A stretch of 64,000 bases of DNA from Rhodobacterales bacterium HKCCE2091 (GTDB taxonomy: Bacteria > Pseudomonadota > Alphaproteobacteria > Rhodobacterales > Rhodobacteraceae), in the NCBI GenBank assembly GCA_015689685.1, contig WVSL01000001.1, positions 235,001 through 299,000 on the forward strand. Reading direction: 5' to 3'. The notes under the pieces are model-generated. The model saw only the letters and a list, made by a program, of their open reading frames with translations, had not been told where the DNA came from and made no database searches. Of this stretch, positions 54,376 through 62,672 are shown one piece after another. A program made the position numbers and the translations under genes. The number at the start of each line of letters is the position of its first letter. Positions within the stretch are counted from its first letter, which is position 1.

Positions 54376-55620
54376 ATGCTGTTCGCCACCGGAATACTCG
54401 CATTGCTCGCCACCGGACTCGCGGTGGAGAGCCTGTTCGTGCCGCGCCCCGACGAGGACGAGGAGGACGACGACATGCCCGCACCGGACCCCGCCGCCGG
54501 CGAAACCCTCGCGCCGGGCGACCTGCTCGACGAATTTGCGGCGGCGCTTCACGGCGACGCCGATGTCCCGATGCCCGACGCCCACGAGGAAGAGATCGAC
54601 GGCTTCGGCGAGATCTCGGTGATCGAAAACTTCCAGCCCGGCATCGACAGGCTCCTGCTCGACCTCGACCCGACGCAGGGCGTGCCGGAGATCACCTTCG
54701 ACACCGCGATAGAACCCGGGTCCACCGCCGTCCTGGGCGACGGAATGCTGATGGTCATGCTGCGCGGTACCACCGGCGTGTCGACCGCCGACGTGTCCCT
54801 GCAGATCGTGGCGCCGCCCGGCGACTGGGCGGGTGACGGCGGCACATCCTCGGACCAGGACGCCGCGCGCGCCGACATGGCGGGCGTCCTGTCCGGCAGC
54901 GGCGATGCCATCACCGGCAGCGACGGTTACGACGCGATCGAAGGCGGCGACGGGTCGGACGCGATCTTCGGCAACGGCGGTTCCGACATCCTGATGGGCG
55001 GCGGCGGCGGCGACGACATCTCGGGCAACGGTGGCAACGACCTCGCCGCGGGCGGGCTCGACGACGACCTCCTCGCCGGCGGCGACGGGGCGGATTCGCT
55101 CTACGGCGGCAGCGGGGACGACAACATCTTCGGCGGCGACGGCGACGACGCGCTCGAAGGCGACATGGGCAACGACTTCCTGCAGGGCGGGTTCGGGGCC
55201 GACCGGCTTTCGGGCGGCGCGGGTGCGGACACGCTGGATGGCACCTACGACACGGGATCGCTCTTCGCACAGGACCGCGACACCGGCGACACGCTCCTCG
55301 GCGGCGACGGCGACGACCTGCTGCTCGTGGGCGGCGGCGATGTCGCCGAGGGCGGCGCCGGCGCCGATACCGTCCGGGCCGGGTTCGAGGGGCCGGCCGA
55401 GGTGCCGCTGTTCCGCGATTTCGACCGGGAGGACGACCGGATCGAGATCCTCTACGACCCCGCCGCGGTTTCCGATCCGCGCGTCACGGTCGAGGATTTC
55501 GAGGACGGCAGCGGCGCGACCGTCTTGCTGAACGGCAAGGCGATCCTGGCGGTGAAGGGGGCGCAGGGGATCGACCCGTCCGAGGTCGTGCTGATCCGCC
55601 GCCCCGTTCTCGCGGTCTAA
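54376..55620 (+). CDS. RTX-type calcium-binding protein with N-terminal membrane segment
   Basis: 414 residues. An N-terminal hydrophobic helix (FATGILALLATGLAVESLF) is followed by an acidic linker (PDEDEEDDD), a beta-rich domain to about residue 170 and then some fifteen Gly/Asp nonapeptide repeats (GSGDAITGSDGYDAIEGG, GNGGSDILMGGGG, GGSGDDNIFGGDGDD). The closing segment FDREDDRIEILYD matches the post-repeat motif. It would bind calcium outside the membrane. The ATG at 54376 has only GGGGGT before it. Its stop overlaps that of the convergent dehalogenase-like gene by three bases. Confidence 0.87.
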   Translation: MLFATGILALLATGLAVESLFVPRPDEDEEDDDMPAPDPAAGETLAPGDLLDEFAAALHGDADVPMPDAHEEEIDGFGEISVIENFQPGIDRLLLDLDPTQGVPEITFDTAIEPGSTAVLGDGMLMVMLRGTTGVSTADVSLQIVAPPGDWAGDGGTSSDQDAARADMAGVLSGSGDAITGSDGYDAIEGGDGSDAIFGNGGSDILMGGGGGDDISGNGGNDLAAGGLDDDLLAGGDGADSLYGGSGDDNIFGGDGDDALEGDMGNDFLQGGFGADRLSGGAGADTLDGTYDTGSLFAQDRDTGDTLLGGDGDDLLLVGGGDVAEGGAGADTVRAGFEGPAEVPLFRDFDREDDRIEILYDPAAVSDPRVTVEDFEDGSGATVLLNGKAILAVKGAQGIDPSEVVLIRRPVLAV

Positions 55621-56513
55621 CCCACGCCCGGCGCACCAAGAAACGGGCGCAGCGCATCGAGTACCGCGTCCGGCGCTTCCTCCGGCATGAAGTGCCCGGT
55701 GCCGGGGATCGCCCGGCCCTCCACCTCGTCGCCCCAGGCGCGCCAGAGCCCGAGCGGATCACCGGTTCGCGCGGGAAAGCCGTTTTCGGCCCAGAGGAAC
55801 AGGATCGGCGCCGCGATCCTGTGGCCGGCGGTGCGGTCAGCCTCGTCCAACTGCCGGTCGATCGTCGCCCCTGCCCGGTAGTCGTTGCACATCGCCGCCA
55901 CCCGCGCGGGGTCGGCCCCCTGCGCCCGGTAGGCTTCGAGCGAGGCCCGCGGAAACGGCGACAGGTCGCGGTCGAGCGTCCAGTGCGACAAGCACCAGTC
56001 GATGTAGCCCGGGCCGTCCGCCAGGATCATCCGTTCCGGCAACGGCGCGGGTTGGGCGAGGAAGGTCCAGTGATAGGCCGCCATCGCCAGGTCGGCGGAC
56101 CACGCGGCCCAGAAATCCCCCGTCGGCACGATCTCCAGGATCGCGATCCGGGACACCCGGCCGGGATGATCGAGGGCGAGCCGGTAGGTCACCCGCGCGC
56201 CCCGGTCATGGCCGACCACCGCCGCCCGGTCGATGCCGAGGGCGTCGAGCAACCCGACCACGTCCTTCGCCATCTCGCGCTTGGCATAGGCCGCCGCGCC
56301 TTCGGGCGCGTCCGAGGCCCCGTAGCCGCGCAGGTCCGGCACGATCACGTCGAAGTCGCGGGCGAGCGCGGGCGCGATCCGGGACCAGCAGGCATGGGTC
56401 TGCGGAAATCCGTGCAGCAGGACCACAGCCGGACCCGACCCGGCGCGGTGGACCGAAAGCTCGATCCCGTTCGTGGCGACGCGCGTTTCGGTGAAGCCGT
56501 CGAGGTCCGACAT
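55617..56513 (-). CDS. Alpha/beta hydrolase resembling fluoroacetate/haloacetate dehalogenase
   Basis: 298 residues. Asp103 in VVGHDRGARVTYR is the nucleophile, Arg104 and Arg107 are spaced as the carboxylate-binding pair, and HGFPQTH is the oxyanion region. His148-Trp149 (YHWTF) and Tyr212 (NDYRAG) match the halide-pocket residues His155, Trp156 and Tyr219 of the Rhodopseudomonas fluoroacetate dehalogenase at a constant offset of seven. His274 (GTGHFMPEE) is the base. The relay Asp134 is replaced by Glu127. Epoxide hydrolase is the main alternative. The start overlaps the upstream DUF1643 stop (TGATG). Confidence 0.85.
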   Translation of the reverse strand: MSDLDGFTETRVATNGIELSVHRAGSGPAVVLLHGFPQTHACWSRIAPALARDFDVIVPDLRGYGASDAPEGAAAYAKREMAKDVVGLLDALGIDRAAVVGHDRGARVTYRLALDHPGRVSRIAILEIVPTGDFWAAWSADLAMAAYHWTFLAQPAPLPERMILADGPGYIDWCLSHWTLDRDLSPFPRASLEAYRAQGADPARVAAMCNDYRAGATIDRQLDEADRTAGHRIAAPILFLWAENGFPARTGDPLGLWRAWGDEVEGRAIPGTGHFMPEEAPDAVLDALRPFLGAPGVG

Positions 56514-57022
56514 CACGCCACCCAGGGTTCCGGCTGGACCTGGTAGCCGATGTAGAGCGGGTGGCGCGGATGCCCGGCCTTGGTCAGCCCGAGGTGGAAC
56601 AGCTCCGCCCCCGCGCCGCGCAGCAGCGCTTCGACCTCGCGGCCGCGGTCCATGTGTTCGCCGTGGCTGCCCCAGGCGCAGATCACCCGGTCGGCCCAGG
56701 CGAGACTGTCGAGGATCGCGGCGTCGTTTCCCGGCCCCACGGGATCGGGGGCCGCGCGCATCGCCTTCGGATCGGTATCGCGCCAGGCGAAGATGTTCAG
56801 CACCCGGAACGCCCCGAACCCGAGCGCGCGGGCACGGCGTTCGCAGCGTTCGACCGTGGGGTCGTTCTGCACCTCCGTCGCGGTCGAGGGGTTGAGCATG
56901 ATGAAGAGCGCGCGTTCCCCCGCCGGGTCCCAGACCCGCGTGAGCGTGTAGCGGTAGCGTTCGCAATCCGAGTAGACGGCGACGGAGTCGGCGTCGCCCT
57001 TCTGGTGGCTCCGGGTCAGCAT
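56513..57022 (-). CDS. DUF1643 domain protein
   Basis: 169 residues with the family pattern: YRYTLTRVWD, LFIMLNPSTATEVQNDPTVERC, RALGFGAFRVLNIFAWRDTDPKAM, ICAWGSHGEH and LGLTKAGHPRHPLYI. The role is unknown; the fold resembles nucleotide- or nucleic-acid-related proteins but this is unproven. Start at 57022 (MLTRSHQKGDADS) agrees with the beginning of the domain. It overlaps the hydrolase start by one base, so the two form a small operon downstream of DUF2189. Confidence 0.87.
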   Translation of the reverse strand: MLTRSHQKGDADSVAVYSDCERYRYTLTRVWDPAGERALFIMLNPSTATEVQNDPTVERCERRARALGFGAFRVLNIFAWRDTDPKAMRAAPDPVGPGNDAAILDSLAWADRVICAWGSHGEHMDRGREVEALLRGAGAELFHLGLTKAGHPRHPLYIGYQVQPEPWVA

Positions 57023-57062
57023 CGCCACTGAATGCCCCGGCCGGAACCGGGGCGCAAGCGGC

Positions 57063-57926
57063 TCAGGCCGGTTCGACCGCACGACGGTAGAGGTGCCAGG
57101 TGGCGTGGCCGAGCACCGGCATGACCACCACGAGGCCGAGGAAGAACGGCACCGACCCGACCGCCAGCAGGACCGCCACGACCAGCCCCCAGAGCGCCAT
57201 CACCCTCGGGTTCCGCCGCGCCACCTCGACCGAGGTCACCACCGCCTGCACCAGCCCCACGGGCCGGTCGACCAGAAGCGGCAGGGAAATCGCGCTGATC
57301 ACCAGCACGAGCACCGCGAAGGCGAAACCGACCGCGCAACCGATGACGATCATCGCCCATCCCGCCCCGGTCGTGAACGCTTCGGTCAGCAGCGCGAGCA
57401 TCGAGGTCGGCGGCTCCGGCCCGAGGGTGACGCTGTAGACGAAGAAGGCGGCCACCATCCACGCCGCGTAGATCGCGCCGAGATAGAGCGACATCGCCAC
57501 GATCGGCCCGAGCGAGGGCGACCGCAGCACCCCGAAGGCATCGCCCCATCCGGGCGTCTGCCCCTGTTCGCGCAAGCGGCTGAACTCGTAGAGCCCGATC
57601 GCCGCGACCGGGCCGATCAGCGCGAACCCGGACGCGGCCGGGAAGAAGTGATGCGCGAGCCCGGAGTTGAACGCGAGCGCCGCCATCAGCAGCCCGATCA
57701 CCGGGTAGAGCGCGACGATGAAGATGACGTCGCTGCGCATCGCGGCGAAGTCCTCGAACCCGCGCCGCAACGCGATCCCGATGTCCTCGCCCGAGATCTC
57801 GCGCACGACGGGCGGCGAAAGGTCGTGGTCGCCTGCCAGCCGCGCGGTCGCGTCGGCGACGTGTTCGCCGGTCGATCCGGCCGTCGACACGACCCATGAA
57901 AGCGGATTTCCGATTGTCTGAACCAT
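57063..57926 (-). CDS. DUF2189 domain membrane protein
   Basis: 287 residues, about six transmembrane helices after an N-terminal soluble segment. DUF2189 marks include VREISGEDIGIALRRGFEDF, FIVALYPVIGLLMAALAF, and LPLLVDRPVGLVQAVVTSVEVARRNPRVMALWG. GGGAGGCTTGC precedes the ATG. Related proteins are sometimes linked to cytochrome oxidase assembly, which nothing here supports. It lies 40 bases upstream of DUF1643. Confidence 0.88.
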   Translation of the reverse strand: MVQTIGNPLSWVVSTAGSTGEHVADATARLAGDHDLSPPVVREISGEDIGIALRRGFEDFAAMRSDVIFIVALYPVIGLLMAALAFNSGLAHHFFPAASGFALIGPVAAIGLYEFSRLREQGQTPGWGDAFGVLRSPSLGPIVAMSLYLGAIYAAWMVAAFFVYSVTLGPEPPTSMLALLTEAFTTGAGWAMIVIGCAVGFAFAVLVLVISAISLPLLVDRPVGLVQAVVTSVEVARRNPRVMALWGLVVAVLLAVGSVPFFLGLVVVMPVLGHATWHLYRRAVEPA

Positions 57927-58071
57927 GCAAGCCTCCCTCGGTCGCAGAACGGGCCGCGGGCCGCATGGTCTCGGGGCGGGATCGAACGGCCCGCGCCGCG
58001 TGGATGATACCACGGTCCGGTGGACGTGCACTGTCACGATGCCGCGACCGGCGCAGGCCGCCGCGAAGACG

Positions 58072-58974
58072 TCAGAGGTTGAACACCCGGCTCGGATGCA
58101 GGGTGCCGCCGCGGTAGATGCCAACCGCGACAGGCTGGCCACGGAAGGCGGCCCAGCACTCCGCGCCGTACTCCGCCCCCGTGACGACCTCGCCAGGGTT
58201 GCCGTTCCGCAGACGGGCCGCGCCGCCCTCGGTCGCGGTCAGACAGGGCAGGTCGGCAAGGCCGGTCTCCACCGGCATCAGCAGCGTGTCGATCTCGGGC
58301 GTGCGGGCCAGCGCTTCGATCCGGTCGAAGGTCACTGCGTCATCCAGGTCGAATGGCCCCGACCACAGCCGCCGCAGCCAGGTGACATGGGCGTGGGTGC
58401 CGAGCGCCGCGCCCAGATCGCGCGCGATGGACCGGACGTAGCCGCCCTTGCCGCAGACAAGCTCCAGTTCCGCGGTGTCGGCGTCGGGCCGCGCGGTCAG
58501 CACGAGGCTTTCGACGAAGAGCGGGCGGGCGGCCAGTTCCATTTCCTCGCCGTCGCGGGCCAGCTTGTAAGCGCGCTCGCCCTCCACCTTCACGGCAGAG
58601 AATTGCGGCGGCACCTGCTCGATGTCGCCCACGAACCCGGTCAGCGCGGCGCGGATCGCGTCGTCGTCCGGGCGCAGGTCGCTTTCCGCGATCACCTCGC
58701 CCTCGGCATCGTCGGTGTTGGTGGCCTGGCCGAAGCGGATGCCGAAGGCATAGGCCTTCATCGCGTCGGTGACGTAGGGCACCGTCTTGGTCGCCTCGCC
58801 GAGCGCCACGGCCAGCACGCCCGTCGCGGCGGGGTCGAGCGTGCCGGCATGGCCCGCCTTCTTGGCCTCGAACGCCCATTTCACCTTGTTGACGACGGCG
58901 GTGGAGGTCAGCCCCGCAGGCTTGTCGACCACCAGCCAGCCCGAGATGTCCCGGCCCTTCTTCTTGCGCGCCAT
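58072..58974 (-). CDS. truB: tRNA pseudouridine(55) synthase
   Basis: 300 residues. The catalytic motif is [12 protein letters not shown] (Asp47), preceded by [14 protein letters not shown], with [16 protein letters not shown] and [14 protein letters not shown] following. It makes pseudouridine 55 in the T-loop of tRNAs. It is the third gene after rbfA and a glycosidase-like gene, and in relatives it is followed by rpsO. Confidence 0.97.
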   Translation of the reverse strand: MARKKKGRDISGWLVVDKPAGLTSTAVVNKVKWAFEAKKAGHAGTLDPAATGVLAVALGEATKTVPYVTDAMKAYAFGIRFGQATNTDDAEGEVIAESDLRPDDDAIRAALTGFVGDIEQVPPQFSAVKVEGERAYKLARDGEEMELAARPLFVESLVLTARPDADTAELELVCGKGGYVRSIARDLGAALGTHAHVTWLRRLWSGPFDLDDAVTFDRIEALARTPEIDTLLMPVETGLADLPCLTATEGGAARLRNGNPGEVVTGAEYGAECWAAFRGQPVAVGIYRGGTLHPSRVFNL

Positions 58975-59004
58975 GCGAGCCTCTCCGATCCGAAGGGCGG
59001 CGTG

Positions 59005-59751
59005 CTAGCTTCCGCCCGCGGTCCCGTCAACCACGGTGCCGATGATCGGCCCCACGGGAAAGCCCAGGTCGGCCCGTCCGATCGACGGCGCGTAGAGCCG
59101 CGACACCCGCCCGTCGAAGAACAGCGCGTTCGGCAGGCCCAGGCGGTCGCGGAACAGCCGGGCGAAATGGTGGAAGTTCACCGCCTCGTCCGAGATCGCC
59201 AGCACAACGCGCCGCCCGGTTTCATCCACGCCGACGCCGTTGCGGACGTTCAGGCTGTCCGAATCGGCGAGGAAACGCGGGTGCAGTTCGCCGTCGATGA
59301 CCAGCATCGGCCCGGATTGCGTGGCGAAGCGGCATTGCGGCGCCTCGGCCTCGAACCGGCGGCTTTCCATCACCAGCGCGCGGCCGTCCTGGATGCAGAA
59401 CACCCCGTTCGGCAGGAGCCCGAAGTTGCCCGGCCCGTCCGAGGTGATGAGCCGCATTTCCTGCTGGCCTTCCTCGACATAGAGCCCGACCGGCCCGCGA
59501 TCGTCGTGGAACATGCCCGCGTTCATCGCCACGCCGAGATGCGACCCGGCGGGCAGCGAGTTCTCCACCCGCGCGAAGTTTCCGAGGATGGTGCCGTCGC
59601 TGTCGCGCAGGAACAGGCGCAGGTCGTCCTGCGCCATGTCGATCTCGCAGATGGTGAACCGCGCGCCATCGAACAGCACCGTCTCGCAGGCCTGCCCGGC
59701 CTGCGGCACCAGGCCGAAGAAGGCGAGAAGCGACAGCGCGGCGCGCAGCAT
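59005..59751 (-). CDS. Secreted phosphodiester glycosidase family (NAGPA) protein
   Basis: 248 residues with a signal peptide ([21 protein letters not shown]). The domain is marked by VAMNAGMFHDDRGPVGLYVEEG, GPGNFGLLPNGVFCI and the late LFFDGRVSRLYAP. Family members cleave sugar phosphodiesters or bind envelope glycans. Its start overlaps the rbfA stop by one base (TGATG), inserting it between rbfA and truB. Confidence 0.88.
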   Translation of the reverse strand: MLRAALSLLAFFGLVPQAGQACETVLFDGARFTICEIDMAQDDLRLFLRDSDGTILGNFARVENSLPAGSHLGVAMNAGMFHDDRGPVGLYVEEGQQEMRLITSDGPGNFGLLPNGVFCIQDGRALVMESRRFEAEAPQCRFATQSGPMLVIDGELHPRFLADSDSLNVRNGVGVDETGRRVVLAISDEAVNFHHFARLFRDRLGLPNALFFDGRVSRLYAPSIGRADLGFPVGPIIGTVVDGTAGGS

Positions 59752-60179
59752 CAGCCGTCCTCCGCGCCGGGGTCGTCGTCGCCGCTGCCGGCTTCGACAT
59801 CGCGCCGCACGCGATCCTCGGCGAACAGACGCCGGGTTTCATCCATGCGGTCGAAGGTCCCGTCGATGACGAAGCGCAGGTCGGGCGCGTATTTCAGCGT
59901 CATCTCGCGTGTCACCGCGCGGCGGAGCTCCGACTTGTTGCGCCTGAGCGCGGCCAGCGCGGCCTCCCGGTCACCGCCGCCGAGCGGCATGACGTAGACC
60001 GTCGCCACCTTCAGGTCGGGCGAGGCGCGCACCTCGCCGACCGTGATCGAGAAGCGGTTCAGCTCCGGGTCGTGGACCTCGGCGCGGTTCAGAACGTCGG
60101 ACAGCGTCCGGCGGATCAGTTCGCCGACGCGAAGCTGCCGCTGCGACGGGCCGTCATCGTGCCGCTGTCGTCTGGCCAT
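59751..60179 (-). CDS. rbfA: 30S ribosome-binding factor A
   Basis: 142 residues. The KH-like core is visible as [41 protein letters not shown] and [23 protein letters not shown]. It assists 16S rRNA maturation. The acidic C-terminus ([15 protein letters not shown]) is disordered. The ATG at 60179 follows AAGGATCACTGAAC. It is divergent from dapB. Confidence 0.95.
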   Translation of the reverse strand: MARRQRHDDGPSQRQLRVGELIRRTLSDVLNRAEVHDPELNRFSITVGEVRASPDLKVATVYVMPLGGGDREAALAALRRNKSELRRAVTREMTLKYAPDLRFVIDGTFDRMDETRRLFAEDRVRRDVEAGSGDDDPGAEDG

Positions 60180-60264
60180 GTTCAGTGATCCTTTTCCCCG
60201 CGCCATCATCTATGGCACATGGAAGGCCCCCGCAAGCGAAGCGGGCCGAGGCGGAGGACGCGGA

Positions 60265-61083
60265 ATGGACGAAGATGGCAGTGTGCGGATCGCGGTCATG
60301 GGTGTCGCCGGACGGATGGGCCGGATGCTGGCCGAGGTCGTGGCCGAAAGCGACGCGGCGCGGCTGGTGGCGGCGACGGTGCGTCCCGGCCACGACTGGG
60401 CCGGCGCCGATCTCGGCGAGGCGACCGGCGGCGCGCGGAGCGGCGTGCCGGTCTACGACGACCCGCTGGAGGCGATCCGCGGTGCAGACGCGGTGCTGGA
60501 TTTCACCACGCCGGAGGTGAGCGTGGAGCTGTCGGTGCTGACCGCGCAGGCCCGCGCGGTCCACGTCATCGGCACCACCGGTTTCGACGACGCGCAGCTC
60601 GCGAAACTGGCCGCCGCCGCCCGCCACGCGGTGATCGTGCGGGCCGGGAACATGAGCCTCGGGGTCAACCTGCTGACGATCCTGACGCGGCAGGTTGCCG
60701 CCGCGCTCGGCGAGGATTTCGACATCGAGATCGTCGAGGCGCATCACCGCATGAAGGTCGATGCGCCCTCGGGCACCGCCCTGATGCTCGGCGAGGCGGC
60801 GGCGGAGGGGCGCGGCGTGAAGCTGTCCGATGTCGCGGACCGGGGCCGTGACGGCATCACCGGCACGCGGGTGTCCGGGCATATCGGCTTTTCGGCCATC
60901 CGCGGCGGGGAGATCGTGGGCGAGCACGACGTGCTCTTCGCCGGTCCGGGGGAGCGTGTGATCCTGCGCCACGTCGCCACCGACCGGCGCATCTTCGCCC
61001 GCGGCGCGCTCAGGGCGGGGCTGTGGGGCCAGGGCAAGGCGCCGGGCGAATACACGATGGCGAGCGTCCTCGGCCTCGCCTGA
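60265..61083 (+). CDS. dapB: 4-hydroxy-tetrahydrodipicolinate reductase
   Basis: 272 residues. NAD(P)-binding GVAGRMG (13-19), the catalytic [15 protein letters not shown] motif and [16 protein letters not shown] are complete. It reduces the dapA product in lysine and diaminopimelate synthesis. GCGGAGGACGCGGA precedes the ATG; the longer reading was rejected. Confidence 0.97.
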   Translation: MDEDGSVRIAVMGVAGRMGRMLAEVVAESDAARLVAATVRPGHDWAGADLGEATGGARSGVPVYDDPLEAIRGADAVLDFTTPEVSVELSVLTAQARAVHVIGTTGFDDAQLAKLAAAARHAVIVRAGNMSLGVNLLTILTRQVAAALGEDFDIEIVEAHHRMKVDAPSGTALMLGEAAAEGRGVKLSDVADRGRDGITGTRVSGHIGFSAIRGGEIVGEHDVLFAGPGERVILRHVATDRRIFARGALRAGLWGQGKAPGEYTMASVLGLA

Positions 61084-61100
61084 GGCCGCGCGGGCACCGC

Positions 61101-61280
61101 CTAGAAGTCGATGGCGATGCCCTTCTTCTCCCAGTCGCCGTAGCGGACCGGCTCGGGGCCGTCGCGGCCGCCGAGCTCTGTCGGCATGTCCAGCGGTTTC
61201 GCCGATTTCCGGCGGGCTTCCGCCTCGGCCAGCGCGCGCTGTGCCGCGGGCGGCAGGTCGTCGCGTTCCTGATCGGACAT
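61101..61280 (-). CDS. SDHAF4/DUF1674 succinate dehydrogenase assembly factor-like protein
   Basis: 59 residues, MSDQERDDLPPAAQRALAEA at the start and the diagnostic end ELGGRDGPEPVRYGDWEKKGIAIDF-like tail (ELGGR, GPEPVRYGDWEKKG). It is typical of Rhodobacterales and mitochondria, where SDHAF4 chaperones flavinylated SdhA. The stop is TAG at 61101-61103. It lies between dapB and the rRNA methyltransferase gene, convergent with dapB. Confidence 0.9.
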   Translation of the reverse strand: MSDQERDDLPPAAQRALAEAEARRKSAKPLDMPTELGGRDGPEPVRYGDWEKKGIAIDF

Positions 61281-61330
61281 CGCACACCTCGCTTGTCTCG
61301 GGTCCCTGCCTGATATACCGCGCGCAGGCC

Positions 61331-62608
61331 ATGAAACAAGCGAAGCCCAAGGGCGGAAAACAGGGCGAGGCCGCGCGGCGCGCAGCCTGGGACGCGCTGA
61401 TGCCCGTGTTCACCGACCGACAGATGCTGCCGGTCATCGCCCCGCGCGACGGGTTGACCCCGGCCGAGGCCGCGCGTGCCGGTCGTCTCGCGCTGACCGT
61501 GCTGCGCCATCTCGGGCGGATCGACGCGATCCTCGCACCCTACCTACGCCACAAGCCGCCGCTGCAGGTCATGGGTCTCCTGCGGCTCGGCGCGGCGGAA
61601 CTCCTGGTCGACGGGGCCGCGGCGCATGGTGTCGTCGATGGCTACGTTTCGCTCGCGAAGCGCGGCGGGTCGAAGGCGGCGCGGGCCGCGGGGCTCCTGA
61701 ACGCGGTGCTGCGCCGGGTCGCCGAAACCGGCGCCGAGACCTGGGCCGGGCAGGTGCCGCAATCCCTGCCGCAATGGCTGCGGAAACCGCTCGTCGCCGC
61801 CTGGGGCGAGGCTGCGACGAAGGCGATTGAGGCCGTGCACGAAGCCGGCGCGCCGATCGACCTGACCGCGAAACCCGGCGTCGCGATCGAGGGCGCGGAC
61901 CGCCTGCCGACCGGGTCCTGGCGACTGAAGCCCGGTGCGCAGGTCAGCGCGGTTCCGGGCTACGCCGAAGGCGCGTTCTGGGTCCAGGACGCAGGCGCCG
62001 CCCTGGCCGCAAGGGCGCTGGGCGATGTCGCCGGGCTGCGGGTGCTGGACATGTGCGCGGCCCCGGGCGGCAAGACGATGCAGCTTGCCGCCGCCGGGGC
62101 GGAGGTCACGGCGCTCGACATCTCCGAGGACCGCATGGCGCGGGTCGCGGAAAACCTCGCGCGGACGGGGCTTCAGGCCGATTGCGTGACCGCCGATGCG
62201 CTGGTCTACGACGCCGCGCCGTTCGACGCGATCCTGCTCGACGCGCCGTGTTCGGCCACCGGCACGATCCGGCGTCACCCGGAACTGCCGCTGATCCGTG
62301 GCCCGAAGGACGTCACCTCTCTCACGCGGTTGCAGGCGCGGCTGATTGACCGGGCGCTTGGCCTGCTGAAGCCGGGCGGGCGGCTCGTCTACTGCACCTG
62401 TTCGCTTCTGCCCGCGGAGGGCGAGGACCAGGTCGCCGCCGCCTTCTCGCGGCATCCGCGGCTTGCGCCCGTGGCGCTCGATCCTGTGGCGCTCGGCGCC
62501 GCGCCGGAATGGTCCGGCCCGCACGGGTCCCTGCGCCTGCGCCCCGATTTCTGGCGCGATATCGGCGGGATCGACGGGTTTTGCATCGCGCTTCTCGAAG
62601 CCCGGTGA
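61331..62608 (+). CDS. rsmB: RsmB-type 16S rRNA (cytosine-5) methyltransferase
   Basis: 425 residues. The N-terminal NusB-like domain (about 1-140, VLRHLGRIDAILAPYL, LLRLGAAELLV) is followed by the methyltransferase domain with DMCAAPGGKT (SAM), VTALDISEDRM, DAPCSATGTIRRHPEL and the catalytic YCTCSLLPAEGEDQV. It forms m5C in 16S rRNA; the exact position is assumed from E. coli. The ATG at 61331 lies within a region without a strong ribosome binding site. The heparinase-like gene follows. Confidence 0.9.
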   Translation: MKQAKPKGGKQGEAARRAAWDALMPVFTDRQMLPVIAPRDGLTPAEAARAGRLALTVLRHLGRIDAILAPYLRHKPPLQVMGLLRLGAAELLVDGAAAHGVVDGYVSLAKRGGSKAARAAGLLNAVLRRVAETGAETWAGQVPQSLPQWLRKPLVAAWGEAATKAIEAVHEAGAPIDLTAKPGVAIEGADRLPTGSWRLKPGAQVSAVPGYAEGAFWVQDAGAALAARALGDVAGLRVLDMCAAPGGKTMQLAAAGAEVTALDISEDRMARVAENLARTGLQADCVTADALVYDAAPFDAILLDAPCSATGTIRRHPELPLIRGPKDVTSLTRLQARLIDRALGLLKPGGRLVYCTCSLLPAEGEDQVAAAFSRHPRLAPVALDPVALGAAPEWSGPHGSLRLRPDFWRDIGGIDGFCIALLEAR

Positions 62609-62672
62609 CAGGGCTCCGCCCCGGCCCTATCTTCGCCCGCGAACGAGAGGCCCCGAGCAGAGTCCGGTCCCG

